A stretch of 32,320 nucleotides of DNA from an uncultured Acidimicrobiales bacterium (GCA_938015295.1 CALLQB010000121.1:1-32320), one strand, 5' to 3'. Shown: positions 1 to 7,122, counted from the stretch's first letter. Numbers and translations are program-made. The notes: a model not told the origin generated them from the letters alone.

Positions 1-2
1 CC

Positions 3-251
3 GGGCCAACCAACATCGACAACCTCGCCCTCGTCTGCCCCGACTGCCACCACCAACTCCACGACACCCACAAAACCCTCTACCTCAACAACCAACACAT
101 CTGGACAACCCGCCCCGCCACCCCCAACGAAATCGCCCCCAAACACAACAGCGGCAAAACAGAACCCCAGTCGCGTCCGCCCTCGAGCGGGGATTCACCC
201 AGCGGTCGGCGGAAGAAGTACCACCACAAATCCGAGAGTCGGCTCGAGTGA
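3..251 (+). CDS. HNH endonuclease, C-terminal fragment (5' end outside window)
   Basis: The reading frame is open from the window edge to the TGA at 249-251. It encodes the end of an HNH nuclease: NIDNLALVCPDCHHQLHD matches the N-x-L-x-L-C-x-x-H/C-H-x-x-x-H end of the beta-beta-alpha metal finger. A basic, Ser/Pro-rich low-complexity tail of about 45 residues follows. In actinobacteria such C-termini usually belong to multicopy DUF222/13E12-repeat HNH proteins, but the N-terminal part that would prove this lies outside the window. The real N-terminus and any role in mobility cannot be judged. No other gene is visible between its stop and the convergent argJ stop at 311. Confidence 0.8.
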   Translation, partial: GPTNIDNLALVCPDCHHQLHDTHKTLYLNNQHIWTTRPATPNEIAPKHNSGKTEPQSRPPSSGDSPSGRRKKYHHKSESRLE

Positions 252-310
252 GCCCGACAGGCGATGCCCGACGAGGGCAGAGAACCGTTCGCCGCCAGAA
301 GCGGAGGCGA

Positions 311-1480
311 TCAGGTGGTGTAGTCGGCGTTGATGCGGACGTAGCCGTCGGTGAGGTCGCATCCATAGGCGCGGAATTCGCCGTTCGCGATGCCGAGACT
401 CACGTGGATCAGCACTTCGTCAGCACGCAGATACTCGCTCAGCGATTCGAGTTCGTCGTCGGGCAACAAGTCGGGATACACCTCGGTGTCGCCAAACCTA
501 ATGATCACGATGTCCTGATCGATATCGAGGTCGTCGCTGCACTTGCCGATCGCCATGGCCACTCGCCCCCAGTTGGGGTCGGCTCCGTGCACGGCGGTTT
601 TCACCAGCGGCGAGTTGACGATTGCCTTGGCAACCCGCTTGGCCTGAGCATCGTCTCGTGCCGAGTCGACATGCACCTCGATGAGCGTTTCGGCGCCTTC
701 GCCGTCCGACGCAATCATCTTGGTCAACGCAAGCGAAACATCGAAGAGTGCAGCTTCGAAAGCGTGGAGGTCGACGGGGCCGGCTATGGCGTTGGCCATC
801 ACGATGGCGGTGTCGCTGGTGGAGGTGTCGGTATCGACCGAAACGGCGTTGAACGTGCGGTCGATGATGCGCCGAAACATCGGGTCAAGCTGAGCTGCAG
901 AAACGTCGGCGTCGGTGAAGATAAAGGTCAGCATCGTGGCCATGTCAGGTTCGATCATCCCCACACCTTTGGCAATGCCCACAACCCTGGCGTCGCCCAC
1001 CTGCGCCGTTGCGATTTTGGCGTGGGTGTCGGTGGTCATGATCGCTTCCGCAACCGACTGCGCGTCGCTCGAAGCAAACGATTCGCTGGCCAGGGTCGAA
1101 AGATGCGACCGCACCCGGTCCATTGGATACTGGCGACCAATGACTCCCGTCGAGGCAATCGCCAGGTCTATCGGCGACACGTCGGCAGCCGCAGCCACCC
1201 CGGCAACAACCTCGCGGGCGTTGGCCTCGCCTTCGGGGCCCGTAGCCACGTTCGAGTTCTTCGAGATAACCACCACACCCGAAAGTTGGCTGTCGGCCGT
1301 GGCCTCGCGGCTCAGCCGAACGCTGCAACCAGCAAAACGGCTCTTGGTGTACATGCCGACGGCCACTGCGGGCTGTTCGCTCAGCACCACCGTGAAATCG
1401 TCGGTCTCGTCTTTGATGCCGATCGACGCCACATGGGCGCGGAAACCTTGGGGAAGCGGCACGGCCGCGGGAGAAGTCAT
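311..1480 (-). CDS. argJ: Bifunctional ornithine acetyltransferase / N-acetylglutamate synthase (ArgJ family, OAT2-like)
   Basis: This 389-residue protein is an ArgJ-family Ntn hydrolase that moves the acetyl group from N-acetylornithine to glutamate in arginine biosynthesis. The self-cleavage site is visible as KGVGMIEPDMATML, with cleavage expected between Ala181 and Thr182 so that Thr182 becomes the nucleophile. The oxyanion-hole STG (110-112), the DPNWGR motif and the C-terminal NADYTT are intact. The usual VNSGNANA stretch is replaced by VVISKNSNVATG. From memory, that replacement resembles the OAT2/Orf6 branch of the clavulanic acid clusters, so substrate range could differ from housekeeping ArgJ. 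ATG 1480 lies 18 nt after the crotonase stop, suggesting co-transcription. No other arg gene is nearby, so an arginine role is inferred from family only. Confidence 0.9.
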   Translation of the reverse strand: MTSPAAVPLPQGFRAHVASIGIKDETDDFTVVLSEQPAVAVGMYTKSRFAGCSVRLSREATADSQLSGVVVISKNSNVATGPEGEANAREVVAGVAAAADVSPIDLAIASTGVIGRQYPMDRVRSHLSTLASESFASSDAQSVAEAIMTTDTHAKIATAQVGDARVVGIAKGVGMIEPDMATMLTFIFTDADVSAAQLDPMFRRIIDRTFNAVSVDTDTSTSDTAIVMANAIAGPVDLHAFEAALFDVSLALTKMIASDGEGAETLIEVHVDSARDDAQAKRVAKAIVNSPLVKTAVHGADPNWGRVAMAIGKCSDDLDIDQDIVIIRFGDTEVYPDLLPDDELESLSEYLRADEVLIHVSLGIANGEFRAYGCDLTDGYVRINADYTT

Positions 1481-1498
1481 GGCAGGTGGGCTCCGGGC

Positions 1499-2353
1499 TT
1501 AGAGGTGACGTTTCACTTCGGGCAGGTCGCTGAACTCGGGGTCGCGCTTTTCGCCCTGGGCAGCGAAACTTTCGAGCATGTCGGTGGGCTGGAACATGCC
1601 GGTCTGCCAAGTGGCGATGTATTCGAGACCGTCTTGCACCGTGTGGTCGCGGCCATAGGTAATACTTTGCTTCGAACCCCAAATCGCCAACGGCGACTTG
1701 GTAGCGATGCGGGCCGCAATCTCGTGCACACCCTCGAGCATCGATGCGTGATCGTCGTAGACCCGGTTAACCAGACCAAGTTCGTACGCCCGGTCGGCCG
1801 GCATGCGGTCGCCGGTGTAGGCGTACTCGCGGGCCACACCCTCGGGGATGAGCTTGGGCAGTCGCTGCAGCGTGCCAACGTCGGCGGTCATGCCGATGTT
1901 GATCTCTTGAATACAGAAGAACGAATCGGCAGTGGCGTAACGCATATCGGCGGCGGTGACCATGTCGATCGCTCCGCCGATGCAACCGCCCTGGATAGCG
2001 GCCAGCACTGGCATGCGGGCTCGTTCGAGCGCGGTGAAACTTTCCTGAAGGTGCAGGGCCAACATACGTACCTGTGAGCGGGCTCGACCCACTTCGACCG
2101 ACGAGCCACCCGATGCCCCTCCCGAAAGAGTGTCGCCGCTGGTGAACACCGAAATGTCCATGCCAGCGCAGAAATGTTTGCCGGTCGACGACAAGATGAT
2201 TGCCCGAGCGGTGCCCTTATCAGAGATCTCGTTGATGATCTCTGGCAACTCGCTCCAGAACTCGGGAATCATCGAATTGAAGGCATCGGGCCGATTCATC
2301 GACACATGCGCAATATGGTCGGTCTCGGTTACGTCAAAGCAGGTGTATCCCAT
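1499..2353 (-). CDS. Enoyl-CoA hydratase/isomerase family protein, delta3,5-delta2,4-dienoyl-CoA isomerase-like
   Basis: A 284-residue crotonase-fold enzyme. The oxyanion-hole regions are HFCAGMDIS (60-68) and QGGCIGGAIDM (121-131). Three acidic residues, Asp130, Glu150 and Asp158, keep the 20- and 8-residue spacing of the catalytic Asp176/Glu196/Asp204 triad of mammalian dienoyl-CoA isomerase ECH1. The ADVGTLQRLPK motif is also shared with that family. It probably shifts double bonds of odd-position unsaturated acyl-CoAs during beta-oxidation; a generic hydratase is less likely. There is no Shine-Dalgarno before ATG 2353. A TAACGT box lies 6 nt upstream, fitting a leaderless transcript that begins just beyond the RTX gene end. 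argJ follows after 18 nt. Confidence 0.85.
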   Translation of the reverse strand: MGYTCFDVTETDHIAHVSMNRPDAFNSMIPEFWSELPEIINEISDKGTARAIILSSTGKHFCAGMDISVFTSGDTLSGGASGGSSVEVGRARSQVRMLALHLQESFTALERARMPVLAAIQGGCIGGAIDMVTAADMRYATADSFFCIQEINIGMTADVGTLQRLPKLIPEGVAREYAYTGDRMPADRAYELGLVNRVYDDHASMLEGVHEIAARIATKSPLAIWGSKQSITYGRDHTVQDGLEYIATWQTGMFQPTDMLESFAAQGEKRDPEFSDLPEVKRHL

Positions 2354-2359
2354 GCAGTG

Positions 2360-2365
2360 ACGTTA
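2360..2365 (-). promoter_or_regulatory. Putative -10 box of a leaderless promoter for the crotonase gene
   Basis: TAACGT on the minus strand lies exactly 6 nt before ATG 2353, and no Shine-Dalgarno is present. This is the TANNNT spacing expected of leaderless actinobacterial transcripts. No convincing -35 was found. Confidence 0.4.
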
Positions 2366-2381
2366 CCAACCCCGAAGCGGG

Positions 2382-3611
2382 CTACGGAATTGAGGTAACC
2401 AGTTCGCACAGGTAGGCCGTAATGTCATCGTCGGCACCACCATCACACGAGTCGGTTCCCGACCCGCCCCAGATGGTGTCGGCTCCCTCGCCGCCATCGA
2501 TGGCGTCGTCGTCGGGACCGCCGCCGATCTGATCATCGCCCGCCTCACCCGACAGCGTGTCGTTGCCTTTGTTTCCCCACAAAATGTCGTGGCCATCGCC
2601 ACCAACCACGGTGTCGTCGCCATCGCCGCCGCCAACTTCGTCAGACCCGCCGTTGCCAAGTGCAACGTCGTTTCCAGGGCCCGACCACACCGAGTCAGCG
2701 CCATCGCCACCCAGCAGGTAGTCGTCGCCAGGCCCACCAATAATCACATCCGAGCCAGATCGGCCCTCGATGTAATCGTTATCGGCACCACCATCGATCA
2801 TGTCGTTGCCATCGCCGCCGTCAATCTCGTCGTTGCCAGCATCGCCACCAATAGCATCGTCGCCATCGCCACCGCTCAGCACATCGTCGCCAGCTTCGCC
2901 CGACACAAAGTCGTCGCCGGCGCCACCAGCAACATCATCATTGCCGGCGTTGCCCGAAGCGAGGTCGTTGCCGTCGCCCGCCCGCAGAAGATCGTTGCCG
3001 TCTTCGCCTTGCAAGATGTCGTTGTCGAGCTGCCCGTAAAGTTCGTCGTCGCCGTCGCCGCCAGCCAACTCGTCGTCGCCAATACCGCCGACAAGAACGT
3101 CGGCACCGTCGTTACCCCAGAGCTGATCGTCGCCCTCGTGGCCAGCCAGATAGTCATCGCCCGGGCCGCCGGCCGCAGCATCGTTACCCTTGTCGCCAAT
3201 GAGGAGATCGTCGCCCGACCCGCCGAAGAGACGGTCGTTGCCGCTGCCGCCACGCACTTCGTCGTCGCCAGCGTTGCCGGTGATTCGGTCGAGACCCTGA
3301 CCACCCGCAATCATGTCGTCGCCAGCACCGCCATGCAGTTCGTCGTCGCCCGAGCCGCCGCAAATCTTGTCGTTGCCGCCCATCCCATGAACGACATCAT
3401 CACCTGAGGTTCCAAGGATCACATCGTCGCCGGGAGTTCCGTAGAACGGCGAAGACCCAACGGTTGCCGTGACGTCGCTACCGAGACACGTGGCAACCGG
3501 CGAAGCGTCCTGGGCCGAGGCCTGGCCGCCGAGCACCGGGACCCACACGGCCGCCGAGGTCGACAACGCGCAAGCAGAAACAATCAAAATACCACGACGC
3601 ACAACTCGCAA
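2382..3611 (-). CDS. Secreted RTX (haemolysin-type calcium-binding repeat) protein
   Basis: Nearly the whole mature protein is made of GGxGxDxxx nonapeptides, roughly residues 55-385, with no separate enzymatic domain, so it should fold as a long Ca2+-stabilised beta-roll outside the cell. I chose the TTG start at 3611 (409 residues) because AGAAAGG sits 7 nt upstream and a signal peptide follows at once: RVVRR, a hydrophobic core, then an ASA-Q cleavage site near residue 33. The upstream in-frame ATG at 3671 would give a polar N-terminal extension running through a 13-bp hairpin. Cys42/Cys84 and Cys389/Cys402 bracket the repeat block. The function could be surface adhesion, a scaffold or calcium binding. 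It resembles the repeat tail of the protease at 13174-15198. Confidence 0.85.
   Translation of the reverse strand: MRVVRRGILIVSACALSTSAAVWVPVLGGQASAQDASPVATCLGSDVTATVGSSPFYGTPGDDVILGTSGDDVVHGMGGNDKICGGSGDDELHGGAGDDMIAGGQGLDRITGNAGDDEVRGGSGNDRLFGGSGDDLLIGDKGNDAAAGGPGDDYLAGHEGDDQLWGNDGADVLVGGIGDDELAGGDGDDELYGQLDNDILQGEDGNDLLRAGDGNDLASGNAGNDDVAGGAGDDFVSGEAGDDVLSGGDGDDAIGGDAGNDEIDGGDGNDMIDGGADNDYIEGRSGSDVIIGGPGDDYLLGGDGADSVWSGPGNDVALGNGGSDEVGGGDGDDTVVGGDGHDILWGNKGNDTLSGEAGDDQIGGGPDDDAIDGGEGADTIWGGSGTDSCDGGADDDITAYLCELVTSIP
2420..3440 (-). repeat. Tandem 27-bp repeats encoding RTX nonapeptides
   Basis: The DNA repeats with a period of about 27 bp (cores of GGCGACGAC/GGCAACGAC type on the coding strand). 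The copies are diverged at DNA level but keep the G-G-x-G-x-D pattern. All six frames stay largely open here, which creates spurious antisense ORFs. Confidence 0.8.
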
Positions 3612-3635
3612 CGCAGTGCCTTTCTGTGGGGGTGA

Positions 3636-3666
3636 GGGGCTTCCACTGTCTTTCAGTGGAAGCCCC
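3636..3666 (-). promoter_or_regulatory. Perfect 13-bp inverted repeat in the 5' leader of the RTX gene
   Basis: GGGGCTTCCACTG (3636-3648) and CAGTGGAAGCCCC (3654-3666) are exact reverse complements around a 5-nt TCTTT loop. On the RTX transcript the hairpin would end 24 nt before the chosen TTG start, just upstream of the AGAAAGG ribosome-binding site. No U-tract follows on either strand, so a simple terminator is unlikely. It could be a leader control or stability element, or an operator. Confidence 0.6.
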
Positions 3667-3810
3667 ACCACACTCGCAGATCTCGCGCTCCAAGTGGTGA
3701 ACCCTCAGAAACCAACCGCGGAACGTGACCGATTGTCAACGGTTGTTAGGTGAAGGGGCTTATGTTGTTTATGTTTAGATCACACCTTCGAGGTGTATAT
3801 CGCTGAAGTA

Positions 3811-4962
3811 TCAGCTGGCTTTCGCCGCTTCACGGTCGTGGGTCACCGCATCGAACTCGAGAAATTCCTCGGTGGTATCGACCATGTCTTCGAACTGAAT
3901 AACGCCGATATCGGTAAAGCGGTCACGGAGCCAACCGTCGCCGGCATCGAGCAAGCCGAGCTTCTTGCAGTTGGGCACAATCTTGCTGAACAACAAACGC
4001 TGGAACTCTTTTTGTTCGTTTGGCTGCGCAAGCTGCAGCTCGACCATCTTGCGAACGTCGATATCCATGCGCTCCCACACTTCCTGCTGAAGGAAACGGT
4101 CGCGCATCCGCAAGGCAGAATCGAAAGCAAACTCTTGACGCTCACGAATCTCGGCCTGGTTCAGCCCTTCGTACACCTCTTGCAGGCTCAGCACACCAAA
4201 CGCAACGTGGCGGGCTTCGTCGCTCATGACATAACGGAGCAGTTTCTTCAGCAGCGGCTCTTCGGTGAGCGCATGCATGAAACCAAAGGCCGCAAGCGCT
4301 AGGCCTTCGACCATGATTTGCATACCGAGATAGGTAATGTCCCAACGGCTGTCGTTGATGATGTCATCGAGCAGCAACTTGAGATGCGGGTTGATGGGGT
4401 ACTCGCCGTCGAGTTTGGTGTCGAGGTACTTGGCGAACACTTCGACGTGGCGCGCCTCGTCGACCACCTGCGTAGCCGCGTAGTACTTGGCGTCGATCCA
4501 CGGCACCGTCTCAACAATCTTGGCGGTGCACAACAACGCACCCTGCTCGCCGTGCATGAACTGGCTAAGCCGCCAGTTGACGCCCTCGGTGCGAACCCGG
4601 GTCCACTCGGTGTCGCTCATCTTGTACAGCGGCGATTCGGGGTTCTCTCGAAACCATGCCTCGATGCTTGGATCGTCGACCGTGATGACCTGCTCGGGGT
4701 CGACTTCGATCGACCAGTCGAGGTCGGTCTCGCCGTTCCACTGCGCGTTCTTGGCCTTCTCGTACAGCTTGTTCAGCTTGGCCCGCTCCCCCTTTTCGTA
4801 GTTCCAGGTGAAAATGGCATCGGCGTTGTCTTTCACCGCATGGATCAGACCGTCGGGATCTGCGGCGTCGGCGTTGGCGACGTCCATAATGCGATCGACA
4901 TTGTCGTAGTCGTCCCACTTGTTCGGGACGGAGTTGCTTGGGGCCGGTTCGGTGGTGGTCAT
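3811..4962 (-). CDS. Ferritin-like di-iron protein (oxygenase/oxidase-type four-helix bundle)
   Basis: A 383-residue ferritin-like protein with a full set of carboxylate-bridged di-iron ligands: Glu139 (HGEQGAL), Glu169/His172 (DEARH), Glu219 (VEGLAL) and Glu249/His252 (DEARH). The two E-x-x-H motifs are about 80 residues apart, as in ribonucleotide-reductase R2-like and AurF-like oxygenases; at this length it is an enzyme rather than a storage ferritin. The substrate is unknown. ATG 4962 overlaps the TetR stop in an ATGA arrangement and has AGGAG 7 nt upstream, so the two are translationally coupled. The regulator probably controls this enzyme in response to its substrate or product. No reductase partner is adjacent. 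Confidence 0.8.
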   Translation of the reverse strand: MTTTEPAPSNSVPNKWDDYDNVDRIMDVANADAADPDGLIHAVKDNADAIFTWNYEKGERAKLNKLYEKAKNAQWNGETDLDWSIEVDPEQVITVDDPSIEAWFRENPESPLYKMSDTEWTRVRTEGVNWRLSQFMHGEQGALLCTAKIVETVPWIDAKYYAATQVVDEARHVEVFAKYLDTKLDGEYPINPHLKLLLDDIINDSRWDITYLGMQIMVEGLALAAFGFMHALTEEPLLKKLLRYVMSDEARHVAFGVLSLQEVYEGLNQAEIRERQEFAFDSALRMRDRFLQQEVWERMDIDVRKMVELQLAQPNEQKEFQRLLFSKIVPNCKKLGLLDAGDGWLRDRFTDIGVIQFEDMVDTTEEFLEFDAVTHDREAAKAS

Positions 4963-5666
4963 AGAGATGCTCCTGAGTCTTCGACTAGCGAGATTGCGGC
5001 CGAGTCGGTTGACCCGGCCTGTGCGTTGGATGAAGTTGACGTGGATGAAGTTGAGGTGGATACAGAGGATTCGAGCGATGAGCTTGCGCTCGACTCGGCG
5101 GGCATGGCGCTGGCGATGACCCGGTCGATAACCAGTTGCCAGTTCTGCGGATCGGGCATCGGAAGCCCAAGCGACCGCGAAAGAAACATGCCAAGACCAA
5201 CCGAGTGACAGAACCGAACAACAGCGTCGGTGTCGAGCGCCTCGTCGAACACGCCGTCGGCCTTGGCCTCATCGACCAGTTTGGCCATTTGCCGCTCTTC
5301 GTCGGCGAGCCGATGCCGCAGACGATCGGCGAGGTCTGGCTCGCGGCGAGCGGCGGCAAAGGTTTCGAGCATGAGACCGTCGCCCTGATCGTCACCAACA
5401 AGCAGATCTGAACCAAGGGTGGCCAAGATGCTGGTGACCTCCGACGGCGCATCGTTGCTCGACAACAACCGCTCGAGTTCTTGCGGGATGCGGGCCGTGA
5501 GCGCCTCGAGAAGCAGGTCGGCCTTGCCGCGGTACTGGCTATAGATAGCGCCCGTGGTGAGGTCGGCGCGTCGAGCAATCTCGGCAACACCCGCACCCTG
5601 ATAACCCTTCTCGCCGAAAACCTCAATAGCTGCATCGAGAAGTCGTGCTTTGGTGTCGTCGGCCAC
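4959..5666 (-). CDS. TetR/AcrR family transcriptional regulator
   Basis: A 235-residue regulator. Residues 1-50 form the TetR helix-turn-helix (ARLLDAAIEVFGEKGYQGAG, then EIARRADLTTGAIYSQYRGK). The rest is a helical ligand-binding domain to about residue 190, ending in an unusual low-complexity Ser/Thr tail of about 45 residues. The GTG start at 5666 lies 6 nt after a TATCAT -10 box with a perfect TTGACA -35, so the mRNA is probably leaderless. A GATAA-N6-TTATC palindrome overlaps this promoter, suggesting autorepression. The 3' end overlaps the ferritin-like gene by 4 nt (ATGA), making a two-gene operon. Part of the Ser/Thr tail is encoded by a 15-bp tandem repeat. Confidence 0.88.
   Translation of the reverse strand: MADDTKARLLDAAIEVFGEKGYQGAGVAEIARRADLTTGAIYSQYRGKADLLLEALTARIPQELERLLSSNDAPSEVTSILATLGSDLLVGDDQGDGLMLETFAAARREPDLADRLRHRLADEERQMAKLVDEAKADGVFDEALDTDAVVRFCHSVGLGMFLSRSLGLPMPDPQNWQLVIDRVIASAMPAESSASSSLESSVSTSTSSTSTSSNAQAGSTDSAAISLVEDSGASL
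5028..5057 (-). repeat. 15-bp tandem repeat inside the TetR C-terminal tail
   Basis: Two copies of GGATGAAGTTGA(C/G)GT (plus-strand sense) lie head to tail and start a third (GGATA). They encode Ser-Thr-Ser-Ser-Thr units. The length keeps the frame, so slippage could vary the tail without breaking the gene. Confidence 0.7.
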
Positions 5667-5672
5667 ACTCTG

Positions 5673-5700
5673 ATGATAACGACTATTATCGAGCTGTCAA
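5673..5700 (-). promoter_or_regulatory. Promoter and candidate TetR operator
   Basis: On the minus strand TTGACA (5700-5695) is followed after 16 nt by TATCAT (5678-5673), and 6 nt later by the GTG start of the TetR gene. GATAA (5675-5679) and TTATC (5686-5690) form an inverted repeat with a 6-nt spacer over the -10 and the spacer. A TetR dimer bound there would block transcription. Confidence 0.6.
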
Positions 5701-5726
5701 GGCGGTGCCGCCGCCTTGTCCCCCAC

Positions 5727-5732
5727 TAACCT
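5727..5732 (+). promoter_or_regulatory. Putative -10 box of a leaderless promoter for the PfkB kinase gene
   Basis: TAACCT lies 6 nt before ATG 5739 and there is no Shine-Dalgarno. No convincing -35 is present. It is divergent from the TetR promoter, 27 bp away. Confidence 0.4.
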
Positions 5733-5738
5733 GTCGCC

Positions 5739-6719
5739 ATGCACGTAGTCGGAGTCGGTAACGCCATTGTTGATGTGATCTCAAATGTCGAGGAGTCGTT
5801 CATCACCGAACACGGACTCGAAAAAGGAGCGATGACACTCATCGACACCGAACGAGCGATCTCGCTGTACGACGTCATGCCATCGCCCACCGAGGTAGGT
5901 GGTGGATCCGCAGCCAACACCATCGTCGGCATCGCCTCGCTCGGCGCAACCGCTGGATACATCGGCAAGGTCCGCGACGACGCCTTGGGAGCGACCTTCC
6001 GAGACGACCTTCGAGCAGCCGGCGTGACCTACGACATGCCGTTGGCCAGCGCTGGTGAACCCACCGCTCGAAGCATGATTCAGGTAACACCCGACGCCGA
6101 ACGCACGATGAACACCTTTCTCGGCATCTCGGCCGCGCTCGAACCAGCCGACATCGATCTCGCGTTCGTCGCATCCACCGAAATCCTCTATTGCGAGGGG
6201 TACCTCTACGATGCCCCTCCGGCCAAAGAAGCCATCCGCCTCGCCATGACCACCGCCAAAGAAGCTGGCAAAAAGGTGTCGCTGACCTTGTCGGACGGCT
6301 TTTGTGTCGACCGCCACCGCGACGACTTCCTTGCGCTCATCGTCGACACCGTCGACATTCTTTTCGGCAACGAGGACGAGATCGGCTCGCTCTACCAAAC
6401 CACCGACTTCGACGAAGCTGCTCGACGAGCAGCCGCCGACTGCGACCTGGTCTGCCTCACCCGCAGTGCAGAAGGTTCGGTGATTCTCAACGGTGGTGAA
6501 TCGATCGAAGTCGCTGCCGTGCCCGTGGCCAATGTCGTTGACACAACCGGAGCCGGCGACCTCTACGCCGCAGGCGTGCTGTTCGGAATCGCCAGCGGCC
6601 GCGATCTCGCCACCTGCGGCCGACTCGGCTCGCTGGCGGCGTCAGAGGTCATCAGCCATATTGGCCCTAGGCCGCTCGTGTCGCTCGCAGACCTAGCGAG
6701 CAAACACGAGCTGGCCTAG
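5739..6719 (+). CDS. PfkB/ribokinase family sugar or nucleoside kinase (adenosine-kinase-like)
   Basis: A 326-residue PfkB kinase. The N-terminal signature region is GNAIVDVISNVEE, followed by GGGSAANTIVGIASLG (PfkB signature 1 area). The C-terminal ATP/anion-hole motif is DTTGAGDLYAAG, with Asp274 of GAGD as catalytic base. The general layout resembles adenosine kinase/ribokinase-like enzymes of alpha-proteobacteria and actinobacteria, so adenosine or another nucleoside or sugar is the likely phosphate acceptor; the sequence alone does not decide. Transcription is divergent from tetR with 72 bp between starts. The last codons and stop are embedded in a strong hairpin (6665-6721). Confidence 0.85.
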   Translation: MHVVGVGNAIVDVISNVEESFITEHGLEKGAMTLIDTERAISLYDVMPSPTEVGGGSAANTIVGIASLGATAGYIGKVRDDALGATFRDDLRAAGVTYDMPLASAGEPTARSMIQVTPDAERTMNTFLGISAALEPADIDLAFVASTEILYCEGYLYDAPPAKEAIRLAMTTAKEAGKKVSLTLSDGFCVDRHRDDFLALIVDTVDILFGNEDEIGSLYQTTDFDEAARRAAADCDLVCLTRSAEGSVILNGGESIEVAAVPVANVVDTTGAGDLYAAGVLFGIASGRDLATCGRLGSLAASEVISHIGPRPLVSLADLASKHELA

Positions 6720-6721
6720 GG
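6665..6721. terminator. Long imperfect hairpin spanning the PfkB stop codon, probable bidirectional terminator
   Basis: CCCTAGGCC (6665-6673) pairs with GGCCTAGGG (6713-6721). Next, GCTCGTGT pairs with ACACGAGC after one bulged T, and GCTCGC pairs with GCGAGC around a 7-nt loop. About 23 base pairs result. The TAG stop at 6717-6719 lies in the stem. No U-tract follows, as is common for actinobacterial terminators. It sits between two convergent genes. Confidence 0.65.
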
Positions 6722-6741
6722 GGAGCTGCGGAAACCAGCGA

Positions 6742-7122
6742 CTACGACGCCGATCCCCAACGAGCGTTAGAACTGTTGCGATTCGGCACCGAACGCCCGG
6801 GTGCCCGGTCGGAAGGTGTTCGACTAGAAGGCGATCGGTCGGAGGGCAATCGACCAGTCGGTGATCGGTCGGATGGCAATACTGCTGGCCGCCCCGACGG
6901 CAGATGCGCTTGCTCGGCGTCGACTTTTGCCTCGCTGAAGTCTGCGCTGTCACTCCGGAAGCCTGGCTGTTGCCACTGCTCGGCGCGAATCGATGGCGCT
7001 GAGGGAATCACCGCCTCAGAAATGTCGATGTCGATACTGCCGTAGCCGCGGCGGCCGAACACACGGCGACTCATTCGAGTGAGCCGACGGCGCATCGTGG
7101 GTGAAACTGATTCTTCTGTCAT
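6742..7122 (-). CDS. Hypothetical protein with C-terminal decapeptide repeats
   Basis: A 126-residue ORF of unknown function. The N-terminus is very basic (RRRLTRMSRRVFGRRGYG), the middle acidic and neutral, and the C-terminus holds three imperfect decapeptides beginning PSDRSP/PSDRAP (residues 82-111). No membrane segment, signal peptide or known domain is visible. ATG 7122 is preceded by GGCGGG 3-8 nt upstream, a weak ribosome site. The gene converges on pfkB with the strong hairpin at 6665-6721 lying just past its stop, which supports it being expressed. An overlapping plus-strand ORF (6776-7045) looks like its shadow. Confidence 0.5.
   Translation of the reverse strand: MTEESVSPTMRRRLTRMSRRVFGRRGYGSIDIDISEAVIPSAPSIRAEQWQQPGFRSDSADFSEAKVDAEQAHLPSGRPAVLPSDRSPTGRLPSDRSPSSRTPSDRAPGRSVPNRNSSNARWGSAS
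6790..6879 (-). repeat. Three 30-bp imperfect tandem repeats
   Basis: The repeats encode LPSDRSPTGR, LPSDRSPSSR and TPSDRAPGRS in the hypothetical protein. On the plus strand they show as recurring GATCGGTCGGA-like blocks. Confidence 0.6.

Noticed and set aside
248..2077. 609-residue plus-strand ORF opposite argJ and the crotonase
   Set aside because: It is an antisense shadow; the minus strand carries full conserved ArgJ and crotonase motifs, and the ORF protein is His/Arg/Val-rich with no domain.
2589..3407. Plus-strand ORF opposite the RTX repeats (also 14032-14916 opposite the second block)
   Set aside because: The 27-bp repeats keep several frames open; the Val/Ala-rich products are mirror images of the repeats.
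3711..3739. TTGACA (minus, 3739-3734) as the -35 of the RTX promoter
   Set aside because: At a 17-nt spacing the -10 would be GTTGGT, which is too poor to support.
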